7,953 nucleotides of DNA, from positions 1-7,953 of the forward strand of contig JAHFKQ010000034.1 of the NCBI GenBank assembly GCA_023245265.1, in the 5' to 3' direction. Each line of letters begins with the position of its first letter. The stretch's first letter is position 1. Shown here in pieces: positions 1 through 6,822 of this stretch. Both the position numbers and the translations under genes were made by a program. Origin of the DNA: Candidatus Collierbacteria bacterium. GTDB lineage: Bacteria; Patescibacteriota; Microgenomatia; UBA1400; MFAQ01. The notes under the pieces are model-generated. The model made no database searches. It was given only the letters and a program-made list of their open reading frames with translations, and was not told where the DNA came from.

Positions 1-208
1 TTTTTTGGATATGAAAAAGAGGATTATTTTCCCGGTGCAGGACTATCGCCCCAAGTGATTTGGCGATTCTGGCTGTGCCATCGGTGGAGTGCCCATCGAC
101 TACAATAATTTCATCCACCCAGCCACGAACAGAGTTTAAACATGCGGCAATATTATCTTCTTCATTGAACGACGCGAGAGTGACGGAAATAGTTTGGCGT
201 TTTTTCAT
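1..208 (-). CDS. Family-2 glycosyltransferase, N-terminal part (cut by window edge)
   Basis: This gene starts at the ATG at 208-206 and runs off the left edge after 69 complete codons. The visible residues are the front half of a GT-A nucleotide-binding domain: a first beta strand (ISVTLASFNEE, residues 7-17), a helix with CLNSV, then DEIIVVDGHSTDGT at 32-45, where Asp38 and Asp43 fit the nucleotide-sugar binding positions of GT2 enzymes. The stretch NNPLFHIQK at 61-69 resembles the subgroup related to lipopolysaccharide core transferases of the WaaE type, rather than dolichyl-phosphate-mannose synthases. There is no signal peptide, so it is probably cytoplasmic. Its ATG overlaps the TGA of the preceding gene by four bases (205-208), with no Shine-Dalgarno sequence upstream, which implies translational coupling. 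The family call is firm; the sugar and acceptor are unknown because the acceptor-binding half lies outside the window. Confidence 0.88.
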   Translation of the reverse strand, partial: MKKRQTISVTLASFNEEDNIAACLNSVRGWVDEIIVVDGHSTDGTARIAKSLGAIVLHRENNPLFHIQK

Positions 209-1836
209 TTGGCGGTGGGAATGAATTTGTACATCGGTTTTCCGGCCGGGTCGAAGATAGTAAAGATGACGGCTCGGTCATCGACCGGCTCATCAGTCGC
301 CATTATAAGGGTATTTTTAAGTTTTTTATCGGCTTCATAGTTTATAGCCCTGAACTCGTACTTGCCAAACTGCCGGACGGTGGAGAAACCAAATTTATCC
401 CGAGGAGTCATAACGAGCTCCTTTTGCAGAGTTTGAGGTGGATATCGGAGGAAGAAAGCCATGAGAATATATGGCTGATCATAACGATCGGAGATAAGAA
501 TGTGGTCGTATTGGCTACCGTTGGCTTGAGTATAAGCCGCTACTTGATCAAAACCATACTGCCAAGCGTAAGGTAATTCTTGAGGATAGTGAATATAGTA
601 CAAGTGGAGATATCGGCTCACAGAGTAACCGGCAACCAAGGCCAAAACACCGATCACTGTCGAGAAAAGCCACCTGGAGTTGTATCGAGCCAGTAGTTTT
701 AGCACCACCGCTAATCCCAGTGCCGTGATGAGGCTTAAGGGAATAACCATATTTTGGGCTCTTAACGCATGAGGAGATTGAAAGGTCAGGGCGGCGGCCA
801 ATGGTGCTATTAAAAACCAAAGTAAAATAAATTGTTTTTCTCTAGAGTCGAGCTTTAAAAGAGCAAACAAACCAAGAGCATAGAAGGGAATTAAAAAGAG
901 GTAGCTCTCTCCCATGCGGGGAACTTTGCTGCGGGCAATTTCATCTCCCACAATGAAGAGAAAACGGGGAGAGTAATGAGATAAATAATTTTTGACAAAA
1001 CGCAGGCCGTAAGAAAGATACTGATTATGAAGAGCTTTGACAAAAATGGTTTCCGGGGTATGGGCCCGACGCAGTTCAAGTGCCTGCCAAAGTGGCCCGC
1101 TGTCGGCAAAGACGGAGACGCCGGCAAACCTGGACTGGCCTTCTTTGGATAAAAGTTGACTGGCCAAGGGCAGCGATAAAAGGAGTCCAAAGATGGTGGC
1201 ACCGATCAATAACTTCAATTTTTGGGGTTGAAAAAGTTGTGGCCAATAAAGTATCACTAGTGATAAAGCCAGTAGAGGTGAAATGAGTCTCGCCGAGTGA
1301 TAGGTATAGAGGCTAAGAGCAAGTGAGATGACGAATAAAAAGATAAATTTAGGTTTTTCTAAAGCCTTAAAAAACGCCCAAATACCTAGGAGGATAAAAA
1401 ATAATGCGGCATTTACTTCCCAGCCACCGCGGGAAAACTGCAAGTGCCACGGTGAAATAGCTAAGAGTAAGGCAGAGAGAGACGGGAAATATTTATTTTT
1501 TGGCACCAGCTTCCCGGCCAAAAGAAAAACCAAAAACACCGAGGCCACCCCAAGAAGGGCCGAAGGCAATCTGACAGACCAAACATTAAGACCCAAAATT
1601 TTGACAAAGGGTAAGACTAAATAAAAATAGACCGGCGGCTTGTAATCGTCAAAGGATCTAAAGACCAAGGGCCAGGAGACCGAGTGTTCGTCCCGGCCGG
1701 TTTGCAGAAGAGACCAGGCATTGTAACCAATGGCAGCCTCGTCAGCATTTAGACCCGCGGGAAATTTGTCCAGAGCGACCAACCGCAGTAAACCGGCGAG
1801 GAAAAGAATCAAGATGAGTGGTAAATATTTTTTCAT
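205..1836 (-). CDS. GT39/ArnT-like membrane glycosyltransferase, paralog 4 of the array
   Basis: A complete 543-residue polytopic membrane protein of the GT-C fold, probably transferring a sugar from a polyprenyl-phosphate donor on the outer membrane face. After a first membrane helix (about 5-22) comes an external loop with the expected catalytic Asp32-Glu33, a second acidic pair Asp49-Glu50, and YKPP at 65-68, matching the K-P-P motif of the ArnT/PMT_2 class. SPWHLQFSR (128-136) with Glu140 and Asn142, and YTYHSAR (177-183), are the next conserved membrane-edge motifs. A large loop follows at about 226-312, with Arg236, HN at 270-271, NYLSHYSP at 283-290 and Gly297-Asp298. APLAAALT (344-351) with Arg359 precedes the last helices. 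Residues from about 418 form a soluble tail carrying SDRYDQPYI. The start is certain because the codon before the ATG is the in-frame TAA of the previous gene. Family call strong; substrate unknown. Confidence 0.9.
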   Translation of the reverse strand: MKKYLPLILILFLAGLLRLVALDKFPAGLNADEAAIGYNAWSLLQTGRDEHSVSWPLVFRSFDDYKPPVYFYLVLPFVKILGLNVWSVRLPSALLGVASVFLVFLLAGKLVPKNKYFPSLSALLLAISPWHLQFSRGGWEVNAALFFILLGIWAFFKALEKPKFIFLFVISLALSLYTYHSARLISPLLALSLVILYWPQLFQPQKLKLLIGATIFGLLLSLPLASQLLSKEGQSRFAGVSVFADSGPLWQALELRRAHTPETIFVKALHNQYLSYGLRFVKNYLSHYSPRFLFIVGDEIARSKVPRMGESYLFLIPFYALGLFALLKLDSREKQFILLWFLIAPLAAALTFQSPHALRAQNMVIPLSLITALGLAVVLKLLARYNSRWLFSTVIGVLALVAGYSVSRYLHLYYIHYPQELPYAWQYGFDQVAAYTQANGSQYDHILISDRYDQPYILMAFFLRYPPQTLQKELVMTPRDKFGFSTVRQFGKYEFRAINYEADKKLKNTLIMATDEPVDDRAVIFTIFDPAGKPMYKFIPTAK

Positions 1837-3495
1837 TTAGGGTTTGGTTTTGATAACCCGGAAAAGAATATGGTGGTCGGGAGTCTCGATTTGTTTAAAC
1901 AAGCTTACATTAGGACCGGAAATGTCGTATTGATTATTGATATTGCCTTCGGTGCCAATAAAGAGAGTGTCTTTGAACAGCCCCAGCTCGCTACTCCCGA
2001 ATTGGTGAAACTCCACTTTTCCGACATGGCTGACTAGACCCACATCCAAACCCCCACTAACAAAGTTTTTTTCCTGCTGATAAGTGGCGGGGTCATACGC
2101 GGTATAAAAAACATAGTAGATGTATGGCTGGCCATAAACATCAGTAAAGATGACTTTGCTAGAAGGATTGTCTTTTATGATCTGAACCACCTGCTTGTAA
2201 CCATAGTTAAATTCGGAGGCAAAGGCAGTTTGAGAATGATTGAAATATAGATCAAACGAGTAGAAAGTTAAGAGACCATAAACAACAAGTGGGGGTAGAC
2301 TCCAAAACTTGAACTTAGATTTCAAATAATATAAACCAATGCCAGAAACCATCGCCAGGGGAAAAGCCATAAATAAATCTCTGACGGTTGAGAATTCTTC
2401 TAAAGTTAGGGAAGCGGGTAGCGGGGCAATGAGGAGCAGGCCGATAATGATAAGAGTGGTTCGATCAGGAGTGTCGTGGGTATGAGGCGAAACGGCTTTG
2501 GCTAACCAAACCAAACCCAGAGCTAGCCAGATAAACTCCAGAGGGTTAAGCATTCCGAGACCCGGAAGATGAGCCCTGAGACTCACCCGATTTCCTTCGA
2601 AAAACAAAACCTCCGGAGAAAAATGATACAGGTAACGAGAAGCGATAAGAGACCATGATAGTCTGGGTTGATTGTGAAAAAGCGGGGTTAGTAAAGAACC
2701 TTTGCCGTCTATGTCTTGGTTTTCGTAGGAAAGATCCGGGCGATAATTAAAAATACTGAGACGATTAAGCCGATTGCCGGCGGAGCCAAAAAAAGAACCA
2801 AGAAAAACCCAGGCTCCAAAAAGGAAAAAGGGTATCACCAACCAGATTTTTTTGGTACTCCAATAGGGTTTGAAGCGGGGCCAAAACTCTTTCCAGTAAA
2901 GAGAAATGAATAAAAGAAAAACTAACGGAGTCAAAAGCTTGGCGGCTTGGTACAGCACCAAAGACAGACAAGCTAAAAGAAGTGCGGGGTAAAGAGTTGA
3001 TCGGCCCTGCAGAAAACGGAGAAAGAAATAAAGGCCAAAAATTAGCACGGTCGAAAAAACATTGACTTCCCAAGCACCATGGCTAAAGTGAATGTGCCAA
3101 GGTGAGATGGCGAGGGCTAAGGCAGCAAAACTTCCTAATTCTCGACGCCAACCATGCGTTAAAAATAATTGGGTGATAAAAAGATAGATGCCCCAAATGG
3201 CTAAAATACCGGCCAATGCACTGGGAAATCGAACGGCAAACTCAGTCAGACCAAAGACGGCTACTGAAGGGACAGTCAAGTAGATATAGGCCCCAGGCTT
3301 ATAATCTCCGAAGCTTTTAAATACCAAGGGCAACAAAGCCCCATGTTCGTCCCGACCGGTTTTAAGTAATGAGTAGGCATTGTAACCAATAGCGGCTTCA
3401 TCCCAAGTCAGACCATTGGGAACGGCGCCCAGCTGATACAAACGAAGAAAAGTACCGAGCAGAAGGGCGATGATCAAAAAAGCGTATTTCTTCAT
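1837..3495 (-). CDS. GT39/ArnT-like membrane glycosyltransferase, paralog 3 of the array
   Basis: A complete 552-residue GT-C membrane protein with the same plan as its neighbours: first helix (5-22), Asp32-Glu33, second pair Asp49-Glu50, YKPG at 65-68, SPWH at 131-134, Glu143 and Asn145, APLPASLT at 357-364 with Arg372, and a soluble tail from about 425 with TDVYGQPYI. Three positions differ from the siblings. The Arg after SPWHxxFS is His139, the second Pro of the K-P-P motif is Gly68, and the HxAR/HAAK motif reads YQAAK (182-186). These may mark a different substrate, but key acidic residues remain, so it is not obviously inactive. The stretch LRFLQGRSTLYPA (159-171) is close to the copy at 3492-5147, whereas the first loop is closest to the copy at 205-1836. 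Its ATG overlaps the previous TGA (3492-3495). Its TAA abuts the next ATG in the same frame. Family strong; donor and acceptor unknown. Confidence 0.9.
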   Translation of the reverse strand: MKKYAFLIIALLLGTFLRLYQLGAVPNGLTWDEAAIGYNAYSLLKTGRDEHGALLPLVFKSFGDYKPGAYIYLTVPSVAVFGLTEFAVRFPSALAGILAIWGIYLFITQLFLTHGWRRELGSFAALALAISPWHIHFSHGAWEVNVFSTVLIFGLYFFLRFLQGRSTLYPALLLACLSLVLYQAAKLLTPLVFLLFISLYWKEFWPRFKPYWSTKKIWLVIPFFLFGAWVFLGSFFGSAGNRLNRLSIFNYRPDLSYENQDIDGKGSLLTPLFHNQPRLSWSLIASRYLYHFSPEVLFFEGNRVSLRAHLPGLGMLNPLEFIWLALGLVWLAKAVSPHTHDTPDRTTLIIIGLLLIAPLPASLTLEEFSTVRDLFMAFPLAMVSGIGLYYLKSKFKFWSLPPLVVYGLLTFYSFDLYFNHSQTAFASEFNYGYKQVVQIIKDNPSSKVIFTDVYGQPYIYYVFYTAYDPATYQQEKNFVSGGLDVGLVSHVGKVEFHQFGSSELGLFKDTLFIGTEGNINNQYDISGPNVSLFKQIETPDHHILFRVIKTKP

Positions 3496-5147
3496 GGTAC
3501 TGTAGCTATTATAAACGCCGGTGAACCGTCAAGGTAATTGATTGTTTCTAGGACCACGACATTGGACGGAACTCGTAAGGGTGAGGTAATTAGAAGACTG
3601 TGATGTGCAGAAACCTGAGATCCACTTTCCAGGGGCAGCATATCGGCTTCGCCGGTGGGAATATCCCAGTCATTAATAAAATAAACTTGGCCAATGCGAT
3701 CGGTCCAGAACCAGTCCGATTTTTTATAACGGATATTATCGTGTCCGGGTTGAATAGCCACCGGTGATAGCTTGGTAAAAAAGGCATAAAAAATATGAGA
3801 CTCCCCGTAACGCTTGGTGATAAAAACACGATCATACTCGGCTTGATGCAGACGGACGAAGTTCATGGCTTCCGAAAAACCAAATTGCCAAGAATCGGAA
3901 TATTTAATCTTGTAAGAGCTGGTGTAGTCCTGAAGATAAATGGCGAAAGAAATAATCAGCCAGAAAAAAATTATAGTCAAGAATAATTTTTTCCCCGCAA
4001 AAGGAACGAGAGCCAATAAACGAGAGAAACCGAGGCCGGCAAAAATGATGAGAGCCGGGATCATGGGATTAGGCCTTAAGGCTTGCGGGGGATCAATCGT
4101 CAAACTGGCCGCAAACGGTGAGAGCATAAGAGCAAGGTAAAGAAACTGAAAATTTTCCCGGTTTTTAATTCTGGGGAGAAAAAGGAAAAAACCAAAAAAA
4201 GCAAAAATAAAGACCGGGAGAGTAAGTAAATTTTGTCCCGGGATGGCAAATTGATACTGGGCTCCCCGCGACTGATTAAAAAAAGCCGGAGAAAAATAGT
4301 TGACATAACTTTTTCCCACAGTAGTCAAAAAATATACCGGCCGATTGATCAGCAGTTTGGCAATAAGAGGAGGTAATTTGCTGGTAGCCCTCTTTTCACC
4401 TAACTGAAAAACAGCCGACGGAGAAAGAATTTTCAATTTTTCGTAGCGGGCCGTCCCCTCCCCGACATAAACTTGGAAAATTACCAAACCGGCAAAAATC
4501 ACCGTCATCAGGCCGGAAATAAGAAGTGAGAGATCAAACTTTAGTTTTGGTTTGTAAATGAACCAAGAAAATATGACGATTAGAGGCACAAAAACCCGGG
4601 CGGTGTTATAGGCATGCAGGGAAAGGCCAAGAAATAAAACCGCCGGGATGAGAGTGGATCTAGCCTTAAAGAAACGCAGGAGATAATAGAGACCAAAAAT
4701 TATTAAAGTTAGAGCCAGATTGGCTTCGAGTGCCGGACGAGAAATAAAGAAGTGCCAGGGAGAAATAGCTAAGAGGAAAGCGGACAGGAGAGCTAATTTT
4801 TTATCCGAGAAAAGCTCTTTAGCCAGTAAGTAGAGCCCCAGAATAGCCAAAGTTCCGGACAAGGCCGAAATAAAACGAATGGCAAAAATGTTTAGACCAA
4901 AAAGCCAGACCGGAATAACCGTTAGATAAATGTATAAGGGCAACTTGTAGTCCCCAAAAGCTCTGAAGATCAAAGGGAAGGCTCTCCCCCACTCGTCCAT
5001 ACCGGTCTTAAGAATAGAGTAGGCGTTGTAACCATGGCTAACTTCATCCCAATTGGGCGATACCGGAAATTTATCGAGTTGGAAAAAGCGTAATAAGCCT
5101 CCTAAAATAAGGACGAGAATCAATGGCAGATAGTTTTTTAATTTCAT
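3492..5147 (-). CDS. GT39/ArnT-like membrane glycosyltransferase, paralog 2 of the array
   Basis: A complete 551-residue GT-C membrane protein. Landmarks are Asp34-Glu35 and Asp51-Glu52 in the first external loop, YKLP at 67-70, SPWH at 129-132 followed by Ser136-Arg137, Glu141 and Asn143, HAYNTAR at 178-184, SPFAASLT at 343-350 with Arg358, and a soluble tail from about 416 containing FITKRYGESHI. It departs from the siblings in the large external loop: the HN pair is replaced by IN, the segment after NYFSP reads AFFNQSRG, without the Gly-Asp/Gly-Asn or Glu-Gly of the other copies, and the tail lacks the QPYI element. This is the region most likely to contact the acceptor or donor head group, so a distinct specificity is a reasonable inference. 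The start is fixed: an in-frame TAA lies at 5151-5153, one codon before the ATG. The gene begins inside the TGA of the upstream gene (ATGA, 5144-5147) and ends in another ATGA overlap. Confidence 0.9.
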   Translation of the reverse strand: MKLKNYLPLILVLILGGLLRFFQLDKFPVSPNWDEVSHGYNAYSILKTGMDEWGRAFPLIFRAFGDYKLPLYIYLTVIPVWLFGLNIFAIRFISALSGTLAILGLYLLAKELFSDKKLALLSAFLLAISPWHFFISRPALEANLALTLIIFGLYYLLRFFKARSTLIPAVLFLGLSLHAYNTARVFVPLIVIFSWFIYKPKLKFDLSLLISGLMTVIFAGLVIFQVYVGEGTARYEKLKILSPSAVFQLGEKRATSKLPPLIAKLLINRPVYFLTTVGKSYVNYFSPAFFNQSRGAQYQFAIPGQNLLTLPVFIFAFFGFFLFLPRIKNRENFQFLYLALMLSPFAASLTIDPPQALRPNPMIPALIIFAGLGFSRLLALVPFAGKKLFLTIIFFWLIISFAIYLQDYTSSYKIKYSDSWQFGFSEAMNFVRLHQAEYDRVFITKRYGESHIFYAFFTKLSPVAIQPGHDNIRYKKSDWFWTDRIGQVYFINDWDIPTGEADMLPLESGSQVSAHHSLLITSPLRVPSNVVVLETINYLDGSPAFIIATVP

Positions 5148-6805
5148 TTTTTAAAATCAAAGATCTCAAAAATAACGCCATTCGGGACCTCGACCCGGTG
5201 GAGAGTGTGCCTTTCTGGAGGAAGTAAGGCACTGGGCTGACTTAAATATAAAGTATGGGCATTAGTATCTTCGGGCCAGTTTAAATCCTCAAAACTATAC
5301 TTACCCAGCCGATAGCTACCCAACTGGTCCAAGTATTTGAGATCTCCAGCCTTCACAATTTCTTTGTTCCACTCGGCACTGGCTTGTTGAAAAAGCATAG
5401 GGTCATACTTAGTATAGAACGCGACAAAAGCCTGAGACTGTGATCCTCGTTGAACGATTATTTTTTGGTAGTGAGGTTCTACACCTTGAACAAAGGCAAT
5501 GGCTTCCCGCCAACCATAGGAGATAGCCGTGGGATAGTTCACTCGTGAGCCAAAGGCATAATCCTCAAAATAGAAGAGGGTGAGGATCAGGGAAAAAAAG
5601 ATAAAACTAAACGATAAAACTTTTTTATATTTGAACTCGAGATGAGAAAGACCTACCGCCCCGTACGCCGCCAAGATCTCCCAAAGCCCAGCAAAGGAAC
5701 CGGCCCGGTTGGGGCGATAACCTTCCTTGGTTAGGGCGGCGGGTAAAGCCGCCAGTAGCAACCAGGGAATAAGAATCGTTAAATAGGGCCTATTTTTGGG
5801 ATTTCTAAAAAGGTCGAATAAAGCCCAGATGATCAAAGGCAACAGCCAAAAATAAAGAAGGCCGCGGCCGGGTATCACGGAGTAAGTAATCTCTCGCCCG
5901 CCCTCGGTAAACCAAAAACCGAGAGTGTAATAACTGACATAATTTTCGGCAAATTTACTAAGGGAAAAAACAGCCGGATTGTGAAATAATCGAGGTAATT
6001 TTGGAGAGATTTGGTTCAATTTGGAATAAAAGGTCTCACGGTCCAAACTAATTTGCTGCTCCTTGGAAAGAGTCGTAATCAATAAATCACTGCCTCTTTT
6101 ACCCGCCTGACCGAAAAAGGTACCCCAAAGTAAGGGTGACACAATAATAAGTCCCAGCAATAAAGGACCCACCAGATGTTTGAGGGACCGGGTTAAGATC
6201 TGACGATATTGATAAACCAGAACCAGGACAAAAAGAGGAAGAAAGACTTTGGCGGCGTGATAGGTATAGAGACAGAAGCTCCAACAAATGGTGGCCTTTA
6301 GAAATGATTTTGGCCGTTCTAAACCTTCTAAAAAATAATACAAACCTAAAGGAAAGAGAAAGGAAGCAAGATTTACCTCCAAAGCGGTACGCGAAAATTG
6401 TAAATGCCAAGGAGAAATAGCCAGAAAAAAAGCGGCCACCAAAGGCAGGTTAGGGTCCGAATCGACAAAAAGCTTTTTGGTTAGTAAGTAGACGGCAATA
6501 ACCGCCAGAGTCCCAAACAGGGCACTGGGTAAGCGCGCCCCAAACTCGTTGAGTCCAAAAACTGCGATACTAGGAATCATGAGATAAGTTTGAAGCGGAG
6601 ATTTATAATCCAGGAAGGATTTAAACGAAGAGATCGGCCAAGAGAGGCCCCACTCGTCATGGCCGGTCTTTAGCAAACTATAAGCAGAATAAGCCTGAGA
6701 GGCCTCGTCGGGCGAAAAGCCGGCCGGGATAGAACCAAGAAAAGCCAGACGAAGCAGTAAAGCCAAGGCCACGATGAGACCGAGGACGAGTTTCGGCTGT
6801 TTCAT
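5144..6805 (-). CDS. GT39/ArnT-like membrane glycosyltransferase, paralog 1 of the array
   Basis: A complete 553-residue GT-C membrane protein and the first of the four close paralogs. It shows a first helix (6-24), catalytic-type Asp33-Glu34, second pair Asp50-Glu51, YKSP at 67-70, SPWHLQFSR at 131-139 with Glu143 and Asn145, YTYHAAK at 180-186, a large external loop with HN, NYVSYYT and VIPGRG, ALPAALT at 353-359 followed by Arg364 and Arg367, and a soluble tail from about 424. The tail is the least typical of the four: the Asp-x-Tyr-x-Gln-Pro element of two siblings reads VQRGSQSQAF. This is the only gene in the array with a real upstream gap (17 bases, 6806-6822). That gap holds no Shine-Dalgarno sequence but an exact TATAAT ending six bases before the ATG, so leaderless initiation is possible. 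It is otherwise read through from the gene upstream. Family strong; substrates unknown. Confidence 0.9.
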   Translation of the reverse strand: MKQPKLVLGLIVALALLLRLAFLGSIPAGFSPDEASQAYSAYSLLKTGHDEWGLSWPISSFKSFLDYKSPLQTYLMIPSIAVFGLNEFGARLPSALFGTLAVIAVYLLTKKLFVDSDPNLPLVAAFFLAISPWHLQFSRTALEVNLASFLFPLGLYYFLEGLERPKSFLKATICWSFCLYTYHAAKVFLPLFVLVLVYQYRQILTRSLKHLVGPLLLGLIIVSPLLWGTFFGQAGKRGSDLLITTLSKEQQISLDRETFYSKLNQISPKLPRLFHNPAVFSLSKFAENYVSYYTLGFWFTEGGREITYSVIPGRGLLYFWLLPLIIWALFDLFRNPKNRPYLTILIPWLLLAALPAALTKEGYRPNRAGSFAGLWEILAAYGAVGLSHLEFKYKKVLSFSFIFFSLILTLFYFEDYAFGSRVNYPTAISYGWREAIAFVQGVEPHYQKIIVQRGSQSQAFVAFYTKYDPMLFQQASAEWNKEIVKAGDLKYLDQLGSYRLGKYSFEDLNWPEDTNAHTLYLSQPSALLPPERHTLHRVEVPNGVIFEIFDFKK

Positions 6806-6811
6806 TAATTT

Positions 6812-6817
6812 ATTATA
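6812..6817 (-). promoter_or_regulatory. Possible -10 element (TATAAT) for a leaderless transcript
   Basis: On the minus strand the 17-base gap contains an exact TATAAT followed by six bases and then the ATG at 6805. That spacing would place the transcription start at or next to the A of the ATG. No convincing -35 box lies 16-18 bases upstream (the 17-base spacing gives TATCTC), there is no TG extension, and the gap is AT-rich, so chance is a real alternative. It could serve as an internal promoter for the paralog array. Confidence 0.3.
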
Positions 6818-6822
6818 GCCAA

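Noticed and set aside
548..1202. Minus-strand alternative-frame ORFs at 548-820 and 891-1202
   Set aside because: They overlap the coding frame of 205-1836 and show no conserved sequence.
1080..1624. Plus-strand open frames at 1080-1286 and 1328-1624
   Set aside because: They lie antisense inside the well-supported membrane transferase at 205-1836, encode Lys/Arg-rich low-complexity peptides expected from the complement of hydrophobic codons, and have no recognisable domain.
3508..3513. A second TATAAT on the minus strand, before the ATG at 3495
   Set aside because: It lies within the coding end of the previous gene (Ile codons), 12 bases from the ATG, so the spacing does not fit a leaderless start.
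2716..4306. Other overlapping open frames (2716-2913, 2765-3073, 3590-3835, 3795-3986, 3940-4140, 4100-4306)
   Set aside because: All sit inside the two transferases at 1837-3495 and 3492-5147 in other frames, without family motifs; they are shadows.
6099..6410. Minus-strand ORF of 103 residues
   Set aside because: It is an alternative frame of the transferase at 5144-6805, with no independent support.
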